From Aequorivita sp. (GTDB taxonomy: Bacteria > Bacteroidota > Bacteroidia > Flavobacteriales > Flavobacteriaceae), in the NCBI GenBank assembly GCA_002715485.1, contig PAZL01000040.1, positions 82,507 to 146,506 of the forward strand: DNA of 64,000 nt. The letters run 5' to 3'. Numbering within the stretch: position 1 is the first letter of the stretch; each line of letters starts with the position of its first letter. Made by a program: the position numbers and the translations under genes. The notes under the pieces were generated by a model. That model was not told the DNA's origin. It saw nothing but the letters and a program-made list of their open reading frames with translations, and searched no databases. Positions 40,122 to 49,700 of the stretch are shown here, one piece after another.

Positions 40122-42002
40122 ATGGAACAAAAAAAATTCGACCTTAACTCACTCATAGGCTTTTTATTAATCGGTGGAATCCTAATCTGGATGCTTTACC
40201 TCAACAAACCCACCGAGGAAGAAATTCAGGCAGAAAAAGCCAAAACCGAAGCCGCTGCCAAACAAGATGTTGAAGCCTCAAAAACCAAAGAGGAAGTTAC
40301 CCTTGCGCAAGCTACATCAGACTCTATGACTGTTAAGGGCGACTCCCTAGCTTTTGAGCAATTAAAAAACAAACTAGGCTCCTTTGCATATTCTGAAACA
40401 CTTCCTTCTGCAACGGAAGGTACAACCGTTTTGGAAAATGATGTGCTTTATTTGGAAGTGAGCAATAAAGGTGGATACATTACGGAAGCACTTCTTAAGA
40501 ATTTCACGAAATATGATTCGGTTCCCGTTTATTTGATCAAAGATGGAACAGCTTCCTTAAATCTTCAATTTACTTCGGAAAACCGAACGCTAAACTCACA
40601 AGAGCTCTATTTTGAACCTACATTGAGCAAAAATGGAGAAGACCAAGTGCTCTCTATGAAGCTCAAAACTTCAGAAAATGGTTTTATTGAATACCGCTAC
40701 ACCTTGCATCCGGGCGAATATATGATGGACTTCAGCATCAATAGCCAAGGATTGGATGGTATTATCAATACTTCGCAGCCTATGTATTTGGATTGGCAGT
40801 TGAAGGGGTATCGTCACGCCAAAAGTATTTCATACGAAAACCGCTATTCGCGCTTAACGTATGAATACGATGACGAAAAACATTCAAAACTTTCTCCTTC
40901 AGGCGAAGATGATGAATTGGAGAAGGACGTTACTTGGATGAACTTCCGCCAACACTTCTTTAGCTCTATGCTACTTACCGACACTCCATTTAAAGAAGTG
41001 AAATTGACCTCGGTTGATTTGGTAAAGAATGAAGAAGTAGATACCACGTTTACAAAACAATACGGTGCAAAAATGCTTTTGGAGCCAAAAAATGGTGCCT
41101 TGTCTTATGACATGAATATGTACTACGGCCCATCGGACTATCAGATTTTTAAAAAATACGGCCGTAATCTGGATGAAGCCATGCCTCTGGGTTGGGGTAT
41201 TTTTGGTGTGATAAACAAATATATTATCATACCGTTATTCGGCTTTTTGAGCGATTTCCTTCCTGCGGGAATTGCTATTATTGTTTTGACTATTCTTATA
41301 AAACTTTTGCTTTCGCCAGTGCAGTACAAACAGTATTTGGCACAGGCAAAGATGAAGGTGTTGAAACCAGAGCTTGACGAAATAAAAGAAAAATACAAAG
41401 GCAATAGCTTAAAAATACAACAGGAAACCATGAAGCTGCAAAACTCTGCTGGGGCCAGTCCGCTAAAGGGTTGCTTGCCAGCTTTGCTGCAAATTCCGGT
41501 ATTTTATGCGCTGTTTACGTTTTTCCCATCGGCTTTTGATTTAAGGCAAAAAAGTTTCCTTTGGGCAGATGACCTTTCAAGTTATGATACCATTGCAGAA
41601 CTGCCGTTCCATATTCCATTTTATGGAGATCACGTGAGCCTCTTCCCTATTTTGGCATCCATCGCCATCTTTGTTTATATGATGATGACAATGGGCCAGA
41701 ATATGCAACAACAGCAACAGCCCGGTATGCCAAACATGAAATTCCTAATGTACCTCTCTCCCCTGTTTATGTTGGTATTCTTCAACAACTATGCGAGTGG
41801 ACTATCACTGTATTATTTTGTTTCAAACCTCATTACCATTGGTATTATGCTTGTGATAAAAAACTTCATTATAGATGAAGACAAAGTACACGCTAAGATT
41901 CAGGTGAAAAAAGCCACGCCAAAGAAACAGAACAAATTTCAGCGAAAAATGGCCGAGATGATGGAACAGGCAGAACAACAGAAAAAAGCCGGAAAGCGTT
42001 AG
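40122..42002 (+). CDS. yidC: Membrane protein insertase YidC
   Basis: N-terminal TM, periplasmic domain, SPVQYKQYLAQAKMKVLKPELDEIKEKYKG, GCLPALLQIPVFYALF. Confidence 0.97.
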   Translation: MEQKKFDLNSLIGFLLIGGILIWMLYLNKPTEEEIQAEKAKTEAAAKQDVEASKTKEEVTLAQATSDSMTVKGDSLAFEQLKNKLGSFAYSETLPSATEGTTVLENDVLYLEVSNKGGYITEALLKNFTKYDSVPVYLIKDGTASLNLQFTSENRTLNSQELYFEPTLSKNGEDQVLSMKLKTSENGFIEYRYTLHPGEYMMDFSINSQGLDGIINTSQPMYLDWQLKGYRHAKSISYENRYSRLTYEYDDEKHSKLSPSGEDDELEKDVTWMNFRQHFFSSMLLTDTPFKEVKLTSVDLVKNEEVDTTFTKQYGAKMLLEPKNGALSYDMNMYYGPSDYQIFKKYGRNLDEAMPLGWGIFGVINKYIIIPLFGFLSDFLPAGIAIIVLTILIKLLLSPVQYKQYLAQAKMKVLKPELDEIKEKYKGNSLKIQQETMKLQNSAGASPLKGCLPALLQIPVFYALFTFFPSAFDLRQKSFLWADDLSSYDTIAELPFHIPFYGDHVSLFPILASIAIFVYMMMTMGQNMQQQQQPGMPNMKFLMYLSPLFMLVFFNNYASGLSLYYFVSNLITIGIMLVIKNFIIDEDKVHAKIQVKKATPKKQNKFQRKMAEMMEQAEQQKKAGKR

Positions 42003-42078
42003 TTTTCAAAAATTAGATTTAAAACGTTTTAAAAAATAGATTTTAAATTTAAACGTTTGCTTTTTAAGTAAATGAACA

Positions 42079-42768
42079 ATGAAAAAAACTGTTTTAATTT
42101 CTTTCTTCGCAATAATGCTCTGCTCCCATTCTGCTTTTTCACAAAGTGAGATTAACCAAATGGATGCACAGGGAAAGCGCCACGGTGTTTGGAAAAAAAC
42201 CTTTGAAGGAACTGATCAGCTTCGTTATGAAGGAACCTTTGACCACGGAAAGGAAGTGGGTGAATTCAAATTTTACTGTGAAGATTGCAAAAACCAGCCA
42301 ATGGTCATTAAAAATTTCACAGGAAAAGACAATATTGCCGATGTGAAATATTTCACCGTAAAAGGAAAGTTGGTGAGCGAAGGAAAAATGCAGGATAAAG
42401 ACCGGATAGGCGAGTGGATTTATTATCACGAAAAATCTAAAAATATCATGACCCGTGAACAATACGTCAACGGCAAACTTGACGGAAAGGTTACTACCTA
42501 CTATCCTAACGGAAAAATCACCCAAGAAACCACCTATAAAAAGGGGATTAAGGAAGGAGAGGATAATTATTATTCACCCGACGGAATTCTTTTGAAAAAA
42601 CTGCTTTACATAAACGATCAGCTCCAAGGTCCTGCCACATATTATGATGCTTATGGCAATGTAATAATTGAAGGTTTTTATAAAGAAGGGAAAAAGCACG
42701 GCCTTTGGAAATACTATAAAAATGGCACTATAGTTTTGGAAGAAACATATCCTAAAAAAGACAAATAA
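42079..42768 (+). CDS. YwqK/MORN-like repeat secreted protein
   Basis: Repeated G.....YY.nG....e..y..G pattern; signal peptide. Confidence 0.85.
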   Translation: MKKTVLISFFAIMLCSHSAFSQSEINQMDAQGKRHGVWKKTFEGTDQLRYEGTFDHGKEVGEFKFYCEDCKNQPMVIKNFTGKDNIADVKYFTVKGKLVSEGKMQDKDRIGEWIYYHEKSKNIMTREQYVNGKLDGKVTTYYPNGKITQETTYKKGIKEGEDNYYSPDGILLKKLLYINDQLQGPATYYDAYGNVIIEGFYKEGKKHGLWKYYKNGTIVLEETYPKKDK

Positions 42769-42824
42769 GCCTTTTCGGGTAAGTTATCAAACAATCTCCC
42801 GACAATTATATTCACAAAGTCTTT

Positions 42825-42832
42825 TATCTTTG
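42825..42832 (+). promoter_or_regulatory. Putative -7 box TATCTTTG upstream of mnmA
   Basis: TAnnTTTG match 16 nt before the ATG. Confidence 0.5.
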
Positions 42833-42847
42833 TACACATAAATTTTT

Positions 42848-44038
42848 ATGAAAAAACGAGTAGTAGTCGGTCTTAGCGGAGGCGTTGATTCCAGCGTTGC
42901 AGCCTATCTTTTAAAAGAACAGGGCTATGAAGTCATTGGGCTATTTATGAAAAATTGGCACGATGACTCTGTAACTATTTCTGACGAATGCCCTTGGCTC
43001 GAGGACAGTAACGACGCCATGCTCGTGGCAGAAAAATTGGGTATTCCCTTTCAAACGGTAGATTTAAGCGAACAATACAAAGAACGCATCGTAGACTATA
43101 TGTTCCGAGAGTACCAAATGGGACGTACCCCAAACCCAGACGTGCTTTGCAACCGTGAGATAAAATTTGACGTATTTATGAAAATTGCCCTCGGACTTGG
43201 AGCTGATTTTGTTGCTACAGGTCACTATTGCCGCAAAGGCATAGTTGAAAAGGACGGCGAGGAAATATATCAATTGCTTTCAGGGAAGGATCCAAATAAG
43301 GATCAATCCTACTTTCTGTGCCAGCTTTCACAAGAACAACTTTCAAAAACACTATTCCCTATTGGTGAATTGTTAAAACCAGAAGTGAGAAAAATTGCTT
43401 CGGAACAAAATTTAATTACCGCTGAAAAACGTGACTCCCAAGGCCTGTGCTTTATCGGAAAAGTAAGGCTACCGGAATTTCTTCAACAGAAATTGGCTCC
43501 AAAAGATGGCATTATCGTGGAGGTGCCTTCAGATTTAGAGGAATACAAATTGAAAACTCCTAATTTTACTTCCGAAGAAGAAGAACTGCAACATCTTGCC
43601 TCAAAACATACCTATTCTTTGTCTGATGGTAAAAAGATTGGTATGCACCATGGTGCGCATTATTTTACCAAGGGACAACGCAAAGGACTGGCCGTAGGCG
43701 GAACCAAAGAACCCCTTTTTGTTATAGATACCGATGTGGAAGAAAACGTAATTTATACCGGTCAAGGCAAAGGCCATCCAGGTTTGTACCGTCGCGGACT
43801 TTTTGTTAAAAAAGAAGAAATCCACTGGATACGCGAAGACCTAAAACTTTCCGAAAACCAAAAAATGGAAGTTATGGCGCGCATCCGTTATAGACAGCCT
43901 TTGGAAAAAGCCACTATACATTCCACAGTTTCGGGACTTTATGTTATATTTGAAAAACCGCAATCCGCTATCACCGAAGGCCAATTTGTTGCTTGGTATG
44001 ACGGTTCCGAATTATTGGGGAGCGGTGTAATCTCTTAA
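42848..44038 (+). CDS. mnmA: tRNA 2-thiouridine(34) synthase MnmA
   Basis: [53 protein letters not shown]...[10 protein letters not shown]. Confidence 0.97.
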   Translation: MKKRVVVGLSGGVDSSVAAYLLKEQGYEVIGLFMKNWHDDSVTISDECPWLEDSNDAMLVAEKLGIPFQTVDLSEQYKERIVDYMFREYQMGRTPNPDVLCNREIKFDVFMKIALGLGADFVATGHYCRKGIVEKDGEEIYQLLSGKDPNKDQSYFLCQLSQEQLSKTLFPIGELLKPEVRKIASEQNLITAEKRDSQGLCFIGKVRLPEFLQQKLAPKDGIIVEVPSDLEEYKLKTPNFTSEEEELQHLASKHTYSLSDGKKIGMHHGAHYFTKGQRKGLAVGGTKEPLFVIDTDVEENVIYTGQGKGHPGLYRRGLFVKKEEIHWIREDLKLSENQKMEVMARIRYRQPLEKATIHSTVSGLYVIFEKPQSAITEGQFVAWYDGSELLGSGVIS

Positions 44039-44047
44039 AAAATTATT

Positions 44048-45682
44048 ATGATGAAAAAATTATCCCTATTGGTCTTGTTTTTTGTTTCCACGCTTAGTTT
44101 TGGACAAATAGAAGACGCACTTGTTTTTTTGGAAGCTAAGGATCCTACCGTTGTGGCAGCGGCTTTAGCAGACCCGTCAACCATCTTATCACAAGCGGCC
44201 CTTGATAGAAAAACCGCTCAAGGCACCCCTATCGATGATCGAGATGTACCTTTAAACGAAACCCAGAAAGCTGCCATTGAAGCTGCTACAGGCATTACAG
44301 TTTATGCAAAATCAAAATGGATGAATGCTGTTTATGTTCGTGGAACGGAAACCAATATCAACAACCTTTTAAATCTGAATTTCGTTACAGCAGTGGAATT
44401 TATGGACAAAAGTCTAAACAGACCATTTGGAACACCTATTGCCAAAGACAAGTTTGAAATTGAAAACCAAGAAAGGGTGATTTATAATTATGGTGATGCT
44501 ACAAACCAAACAACCATGCTAAATGTTGATTACCTACACGAAAATGATTATACCGGAGAAGATATTATAGTTGCATTTATGGACAATGGCTATCCAGGTG
44601 TATTGAGCAATCCTGCATATGCTACACTGCGCAGTGAGGGCAGGCTATTGGGCTATTATGACTTTGTGGATAGAGTAACAAATCCGAATGGTACAGGAAG
44701 CCACGGGGCTTCAACTTTCAGCGATGCAGCAGGCTTCCTCGATGGAGATTTTGTAGGTACTGCTCCAGACGCTTCCTATTATTTATTTGTAACCGAAGAT
44801 GGTCGCGATGAAAACCCAGTTGAAGAAGCATACTGGGTAGAAGCTTTGGAACGTGCAGACAGTCTTGGAGTTTATGTAGTAAATACTTCTTTGAGCTATC
44901 GCGATTTCTCGCCCAATTACCCACAATACACATATACTTACGAAGATCTGGATGGACAGACTACATTAGGTGCGCGCGGTGCAAATCATGCCTACGATAA
45001 AGGAATGATTATGGTAAACTCAGCCGGTAACAATGGTAATGAGAGTTTTCCTTGGGTTGGAAGCCCTGCAGACTCTCCAGGTGTGCTCACCATTGGAGCT
45101 GTAAATAGCAGTGGAGATTACGTGAGTTTTAGTGCAATCGGGCCCACTGTAGATGGCAGGGTAAAGCCTGATGTAATGGCCAAAGGTAGAAATGCAGCTA
45201 TTGTGGATGAATTTGGAGGTGTTACCACTGCTAGTGGTACTTCCTTTAGTTCTCCTATTACTGCTGGAGCTGTTGCTTCTTTGTGGCAGGCAGTCCCCAA
45301 CTTAAAAAATGGTGTGGTTATGCAGGCTATCCGTGAGTCGGCAGATAAATACAATAACCCTACAAACCAAATGGGCTATGGTATTCCAGATTTTGGAGAT
45401 GCTCTAAACGCACTGCTTTTATTAAGTGTAGAAGAACAAATGCAGGATTATCAGTTTGCACTTTATCCAAACCCGGTAAGTACCCAAATAAACATTTCAT
45501 TCCCAAAAAACTCAGAACGTGCTGAATTTGCGCTTTTTAATATTTTAGGAGAAAAAGTCCTTCAAACTAATGTTACATCCTTGAAAAATAGTATCGATGT
45601 ATCCGGGCTTTCTTCAGGAATGTATATAGCTTCAATCACTTCAAACAATAAAACAACTAGCTATAAAATTATTAAGGAATAG
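44048..45682 (+). CDS. S8 family serine peptidase with T9SS type A sorting domain
   Basis: ASGTSFSSPITAGAVA, NTSLSYRDF, C-terminal LYPNPVSTQINISFPKN...SYKIIKE. Confidence 0.93.
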   Translation: MMKKLSLLVLFFVSTLSFGQIEDALVFLEAKDPTVVAAALADPSTILSQAALDRKTAQGTPIDDRDVPLNETQKAAIEAATGITVYAKSKWMNAVYVRGTETNINNLLNLNFVTAVEFMDKSLNRPFGTPIAKDKFEIENQERVIYNYGDATNQTTMLNVDYLHENDYTGEDIIVAFMDNGYPGVLSNPAYATLRSEGRLLGYYDFVDRVTNPNGTGSHGASTFSDAAGFLDGDFVGTAPDASYYLFVTEDGRDENPVEEAYWVEALERADSLGVYVVNTSLSYRDFSPNYPQYTYTYEDLDGQTTLGARGANHAYDKGMIMVNSAGNNGNESFPWVGSPADSPGVLTIGAVNSSGDYVSFSAIGPTVDGRVKPDVMAKGRNAAIVDEFGGVTTASGTSFSSPITAGAVASLWQAVPNLKNGVVMQAIRESADKYNNPTNQMGYGIPDFGDALNALLLLSVEEQMQDYQFALYPNPVSTQINISFPKNSERAEFALFNILGEKVLQTNVTSLKNSIDVSGLSSGMYIASITSNNKTTSYKIIKE

Positions 45683-46623
45683 TGAAAAACCGGGTTACCG
45701 AACTTTTTAATATTCAATATCCCATAATTCAAGCTGGAATGATCTGGAACAGTGGTTGGCGCTTAGCCTCCGCTGTTTCAAATACCGGCGGGTTAGGGCT
45801 TTTGGGCGCAGGCTCCATGTATCCAGAAGTGCTTCGAGAGCATATCCTAAAGTGCAAAAATGCAACTGCAAAACCCTTTGGGGTTAATGTACCGATGTTA
45901 TACCCCGATATTGATAAAATAATCGATATCATCATCGAAGAGGGTGTAAAAATTGTGTTTACCTCTGCCGGAAACCCAAAAAAATATACTTCAAAACTGA
46001 AGGAGAATGGTATTACGGTAGTTCACGTAGTGAGCAGTGTGAAATTTGCACTAAAAGCCCAGGAAGCAGGAGTTGATGCAGTGGTTGCTGAAGGTTTTGA
46101 AGCTGGGGGCCATAACGGGCGTGAGGAAACCACAACTTTCACATTAATTCCAATGGTGAAAGAGCAGTTGAGGATACCTTTGATTGCTGCCGGTGGAATA
46201 GCAACCGGTCGCGGGATGTTAGCCGCTATAGTTTTAGGAGCTGATGGGGTACAAGTAGGAAGCCGCTTTGTAGCTTCGGAAGAGGCCTCATCACATCGGG
46301 CATTTAAACAAATGGTGGTCGATGCCAAAGAAGGCGATACACAACTTACCCTGAAAGAGTTGGCACCCGTACGCATGTTAAAAAATAAATTCTTCGAAAG
46401 TGTTCTACAGCTTTACACCACCAACCCCACAAAAGAAGACCTGATTAAACATTTAGGTCGTGCACGTGCCAAACGCGGTATGTTTGAAGGGGATTTGGAG
46501 GAAGGCGAATTGGAAATTGGTCAAATTGCTGGCTTAATCCACGACATTAAACCCGCAGCCCAAATTCTTACGGATATGGTTGCCGAATTTGAAAAAGCAA
46601 AGAAAGAAGTAATCAATTTATAA
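45682..46623 (+). CDS. Nitronate monooxygenase / enoyl-ACP reductase (FabK-like) family
   Basis: YPIIQAGMIW, AEGFEAGGHNGREETTTFTLIP, IAAGGIATGRGMLAA, GADGVQVGSRF; GTG start. Confidence 0.9.
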   Translation: MKNRVTELFNIQYPIIQAGMIWNSGWRLASAVSNTGGLGLLGAGSMYPEVLREHILKCKNATAKPFGVNVPMLYPDIDKIIDIIIEEGVKIVFTSAGNPKKYTSKLKENGITVVHVVSSVKFALKAQEAGVDAVVAEGFEAGGHNGREETTTFTLIPMVKEQLRIPLIAAGGIATGRGMLAAIVLGADGVQVGSRFVASEEASSHRAFKQMVVDAKEGDTQLTLKELAPVRMLKNKFFESVLQLYTTNPTKEDLIKHLGRARAKRGMFEGDLEEGELEIGQIAGLIHDIKPAAQILTDMVAEFEKAKKEVINL

Positions 46624-46652
46624 ATTTTAGAATATCAACTTTTAATAAATAA

Positions 46653-46684
46653 AAAACCCTTCCAATTAAAATTGGAAGGGTTTT
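46653..46684. terminator. Bidirectional terminator, 15-bp perfect stem
   Basis: AAAACCCTTCCAATT-aa-AATTGGAAGGGTTTT between convergent genes. Confidence 0.95.
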
Positions 46685-46706
46685 CTTTTCAATTAAAACC
46701 AAATGT

Positions 46707-49700
46707 TTATTCCTTGATAAGCCTTTTGGTGGTCTGTCCGTTTTCACCTTGAATAATTACAAGATACGTAGCGGCGGCCATTTCAGAAATATCAATTGTT
46801 TTCTCGGTTCCCATACTTCTAAGATCGATTGATTTTACCATTCTTCCTCTTAAATCAAAAATACTTAGTTTTTCAAGAGATAGACTTTGTGGGTTTCCAA
46901 TCATTACTGTATGCTTAGCAGGGTTTGGATACATTTGTAAACTTCCAATATCAGCATTGTTGTCGCCAGCGCCCAACACACTTTCAACGGTTAACTCAAA
47001 TGTACAAGTAGATACATTTCCGTATTCATCTTCCGCAGTTAGTGTAATGGTATAAACACCATCAGATAAAGGTGTGCCTTCTGCAGGATCTTGTGTAGTT
47101 AAAGTAACGGGGGCAGTACAATTATCAACTGCTGTCGCTTCTCCTGTTGTGAAATAATCTGGAACAATGTAAAATAAATTACCAGCTCCCGGATCAACCG
47201 TTTGATCTGCAGGACAAGTAAGTACTGGTGCCAATAAATCCACCACAGTTACTACAGCCGTACAAGTACTTAAGTTGCCGTTCACATCGCTCGCGAATAC
47301 TTGAACTGTTACAGGCGTGCCGATATCGGCACAGCTAAATTCAGTAATATCTACCGCCACAGTTGCAATTCCGCAATTATCAGTATTACTTGCTATTACA
47401 TCGTTTGGATCTAGTATAGCTGTTCCGTCAGCCCCAAGTTCCAAAGTAAAATCTTGACAAATAAGCTCTGGATTTGTGTTATCTTCAATAGTTACGATAG
47501 CCGTACAGGTACTAATGTTTCCATTAACATCTGTTACTGTAAGCACCACTGTGTTATCGCCAATGTTTGAACAATCAAAAGTATCAATATCCAAACTATA
47601 GGTGTCTATTCCACAGGCATCGGTACTTCCACCGTTAATATCTGTTCCAGCAATAGTTACAGTTCCGGTTACGGGATCCAATTCAACTGTAATGTTTTGG
47701 CAAACTGCAACGGGAGGAGTAATGTCCTCTATAGTTACGATTGCTGTACAAATATTGGAATTTCCATTAACGTCTGTAACGGTTAATACTACAGGGTTAT
47801 CACCCACATCACTACAATCAAAAGTACTCGGGCTAACCGATATACTTGCAATTCCACAATTATCAGTAGATCCTCCATCAACATCGGCTGCAGTTATTGA
47901 TGCATTTCCTGACGCGTCCAATTGAATTGTAATATTTTGGCAAACCATGGTTGGCACTTCATTATCAACAACCGTAATGGTAAAGCTACAAACTGCTGTA
48001 TTTCCGCTATTGTCTGTTGCAGTAAATTCAACTGTATTAACCCCAACCGGAAAAGCACTTCCACTTGCAAGACCACCTGTTTGGGAAACAGTAACACTAC
48101 AATTATCCTGACCTAAGGCCATTGGAAAGCCTACAACTGCACTACACATTCCCAAATCTGTATTTGCAGTAATATTTGCAGGACAAACTATTGTTGGTGG
48201 AAAGTCATCTTCCACTGTAACCACAGCTACGCAAGTGCTTGAATTTCCATTTACATCAGTTACCGTTAAGACCACATTGTTAGTACCGATGTCTGCACAG
48301 GTAAAATCTGTAATATCAATTGAAGAAGTTACAATTCCACAAGCATCTGTGCTTCCGCCATCAACATCACCAGCAGTAATTGAAACATTTCCAGATGCAT
48401 CCAACTGAACAGTTATGTTTTGGCAAACTGCCGCTGGAGCTACATTGTCTTCCACAGTAACTACAGCGGTGCAGGTACTTGAGTTTCCATTGACATCAGT
48501 TACAGTCAAGGTAACATTGTTTGCGCCTACATTTGCGCAAGTGAAAATACTTGGAGAAACACTTAAGGAAGCGATTCCACAATTATCAGTACTTCCACCA
48601 TCAACATCAGAAGGAATTATCGAAGCATTTCCAGAAGCATCCAACTGAACGATTATGTTTTGGCAAACTGCCACTGGAGCTTCGGCGTCATTAATAGTTA
48701 CATCAAAAGAACAAGTTTGTACTGGGTTTACACCATCGTCATACTCAAAAGTATTGGTGGTTGTTCCCACGGGGAAAGTGCTTCCGCTTGGCAAACCGGC
48801 CGTTTGTGTAATAGTTCCGCTTGGGGCTCCAAAAATGGTAAAGCCATTCCATCTGTCGTTTGCATATATCCATGCTAGTCCATTTTCATAAGCAAACCCG
48901 AAATCACTTGTAGTCAAACCGATTGAACTTGCAGCGGCATAAGCACCAGTTATGCGATCATATAAATGAACAGATTGGGTTGTGTTATCATAGATTGCAT
49001 ACTCATACCCAACTATACCTGTATATCCTACAGAATATGATGCATACACTGAACCTCCAGGAATTCCAGTAAGTGTTAAATTTCCATTTGTTGTTCCTGT
49101 AGCCCTATCTACTTGTCTGATGGAACTGGTATCATAATAGATTATTTCATTATTATCATAGTCCAAGTCGCCACATGATTGGACATTAGGTTGATTGTCT
49201 GGCAAAATAGGTGTAGTAGTTCCTGACGGGCAATCTCCTGATAAATTTGTAAGCACTACTCCGTTTGTACTAATGCCATTTCCTTCAGATTGATTTAAAG
49301 AAGGATTCCACCAAGCTCCTCTATATGAAAGACCACTTGCTATATTATTTAATAATACCCCACTTGTTCCATCAAAGCAATCTATTGGATATGCCCCAGA
49401 TCCTGCATTTACGCTATAGTATCTATCTGCTGAGGGATTATAACTAACACCAGATCTATTTCCTGTTCCACCTGCTGAAGAAATTAATTCTAGGGTTGCA
49501 ACACCTGTTGCCAAAGGCGAAGAACCGCCGCAACCCGAAGGAGATTCAACCGTATAATTTACAACAGCACCGCAAATGCCCGGATCGTTGTCTTGGGTAA
49601 TATTGCCAGGACAAACAAATGGGCCGCCACCGCCACCGCCGCCAATAACATTTACAATAGCTGAACAGGTTGAAGTTGCACCGTTGTCATTTGTTACCTC

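Noticed and set aside
42079-42768. Toxin-antitoxin system, because YwqK-type proteins are often annotated as antitoxin
   Set aside because: Secreted MORN-like repeat protein with no partner toxin nearby; the common label is not evidence of a TA module.
44048-45682. S8 peptidase as degenerate because of DNG and HGAST in place of more typical DSG and HGTxVA
   Set aside because: Asp, His and Ser candidates are all present, and such variants are plausible in Bacteroidota S8 enzymes.
47470-48700. Repeats as a mobile or CRISPR-like DNA repeat
   Set aside because: They are in-frame protein domain repeats (HYR-like) within one long ORF.
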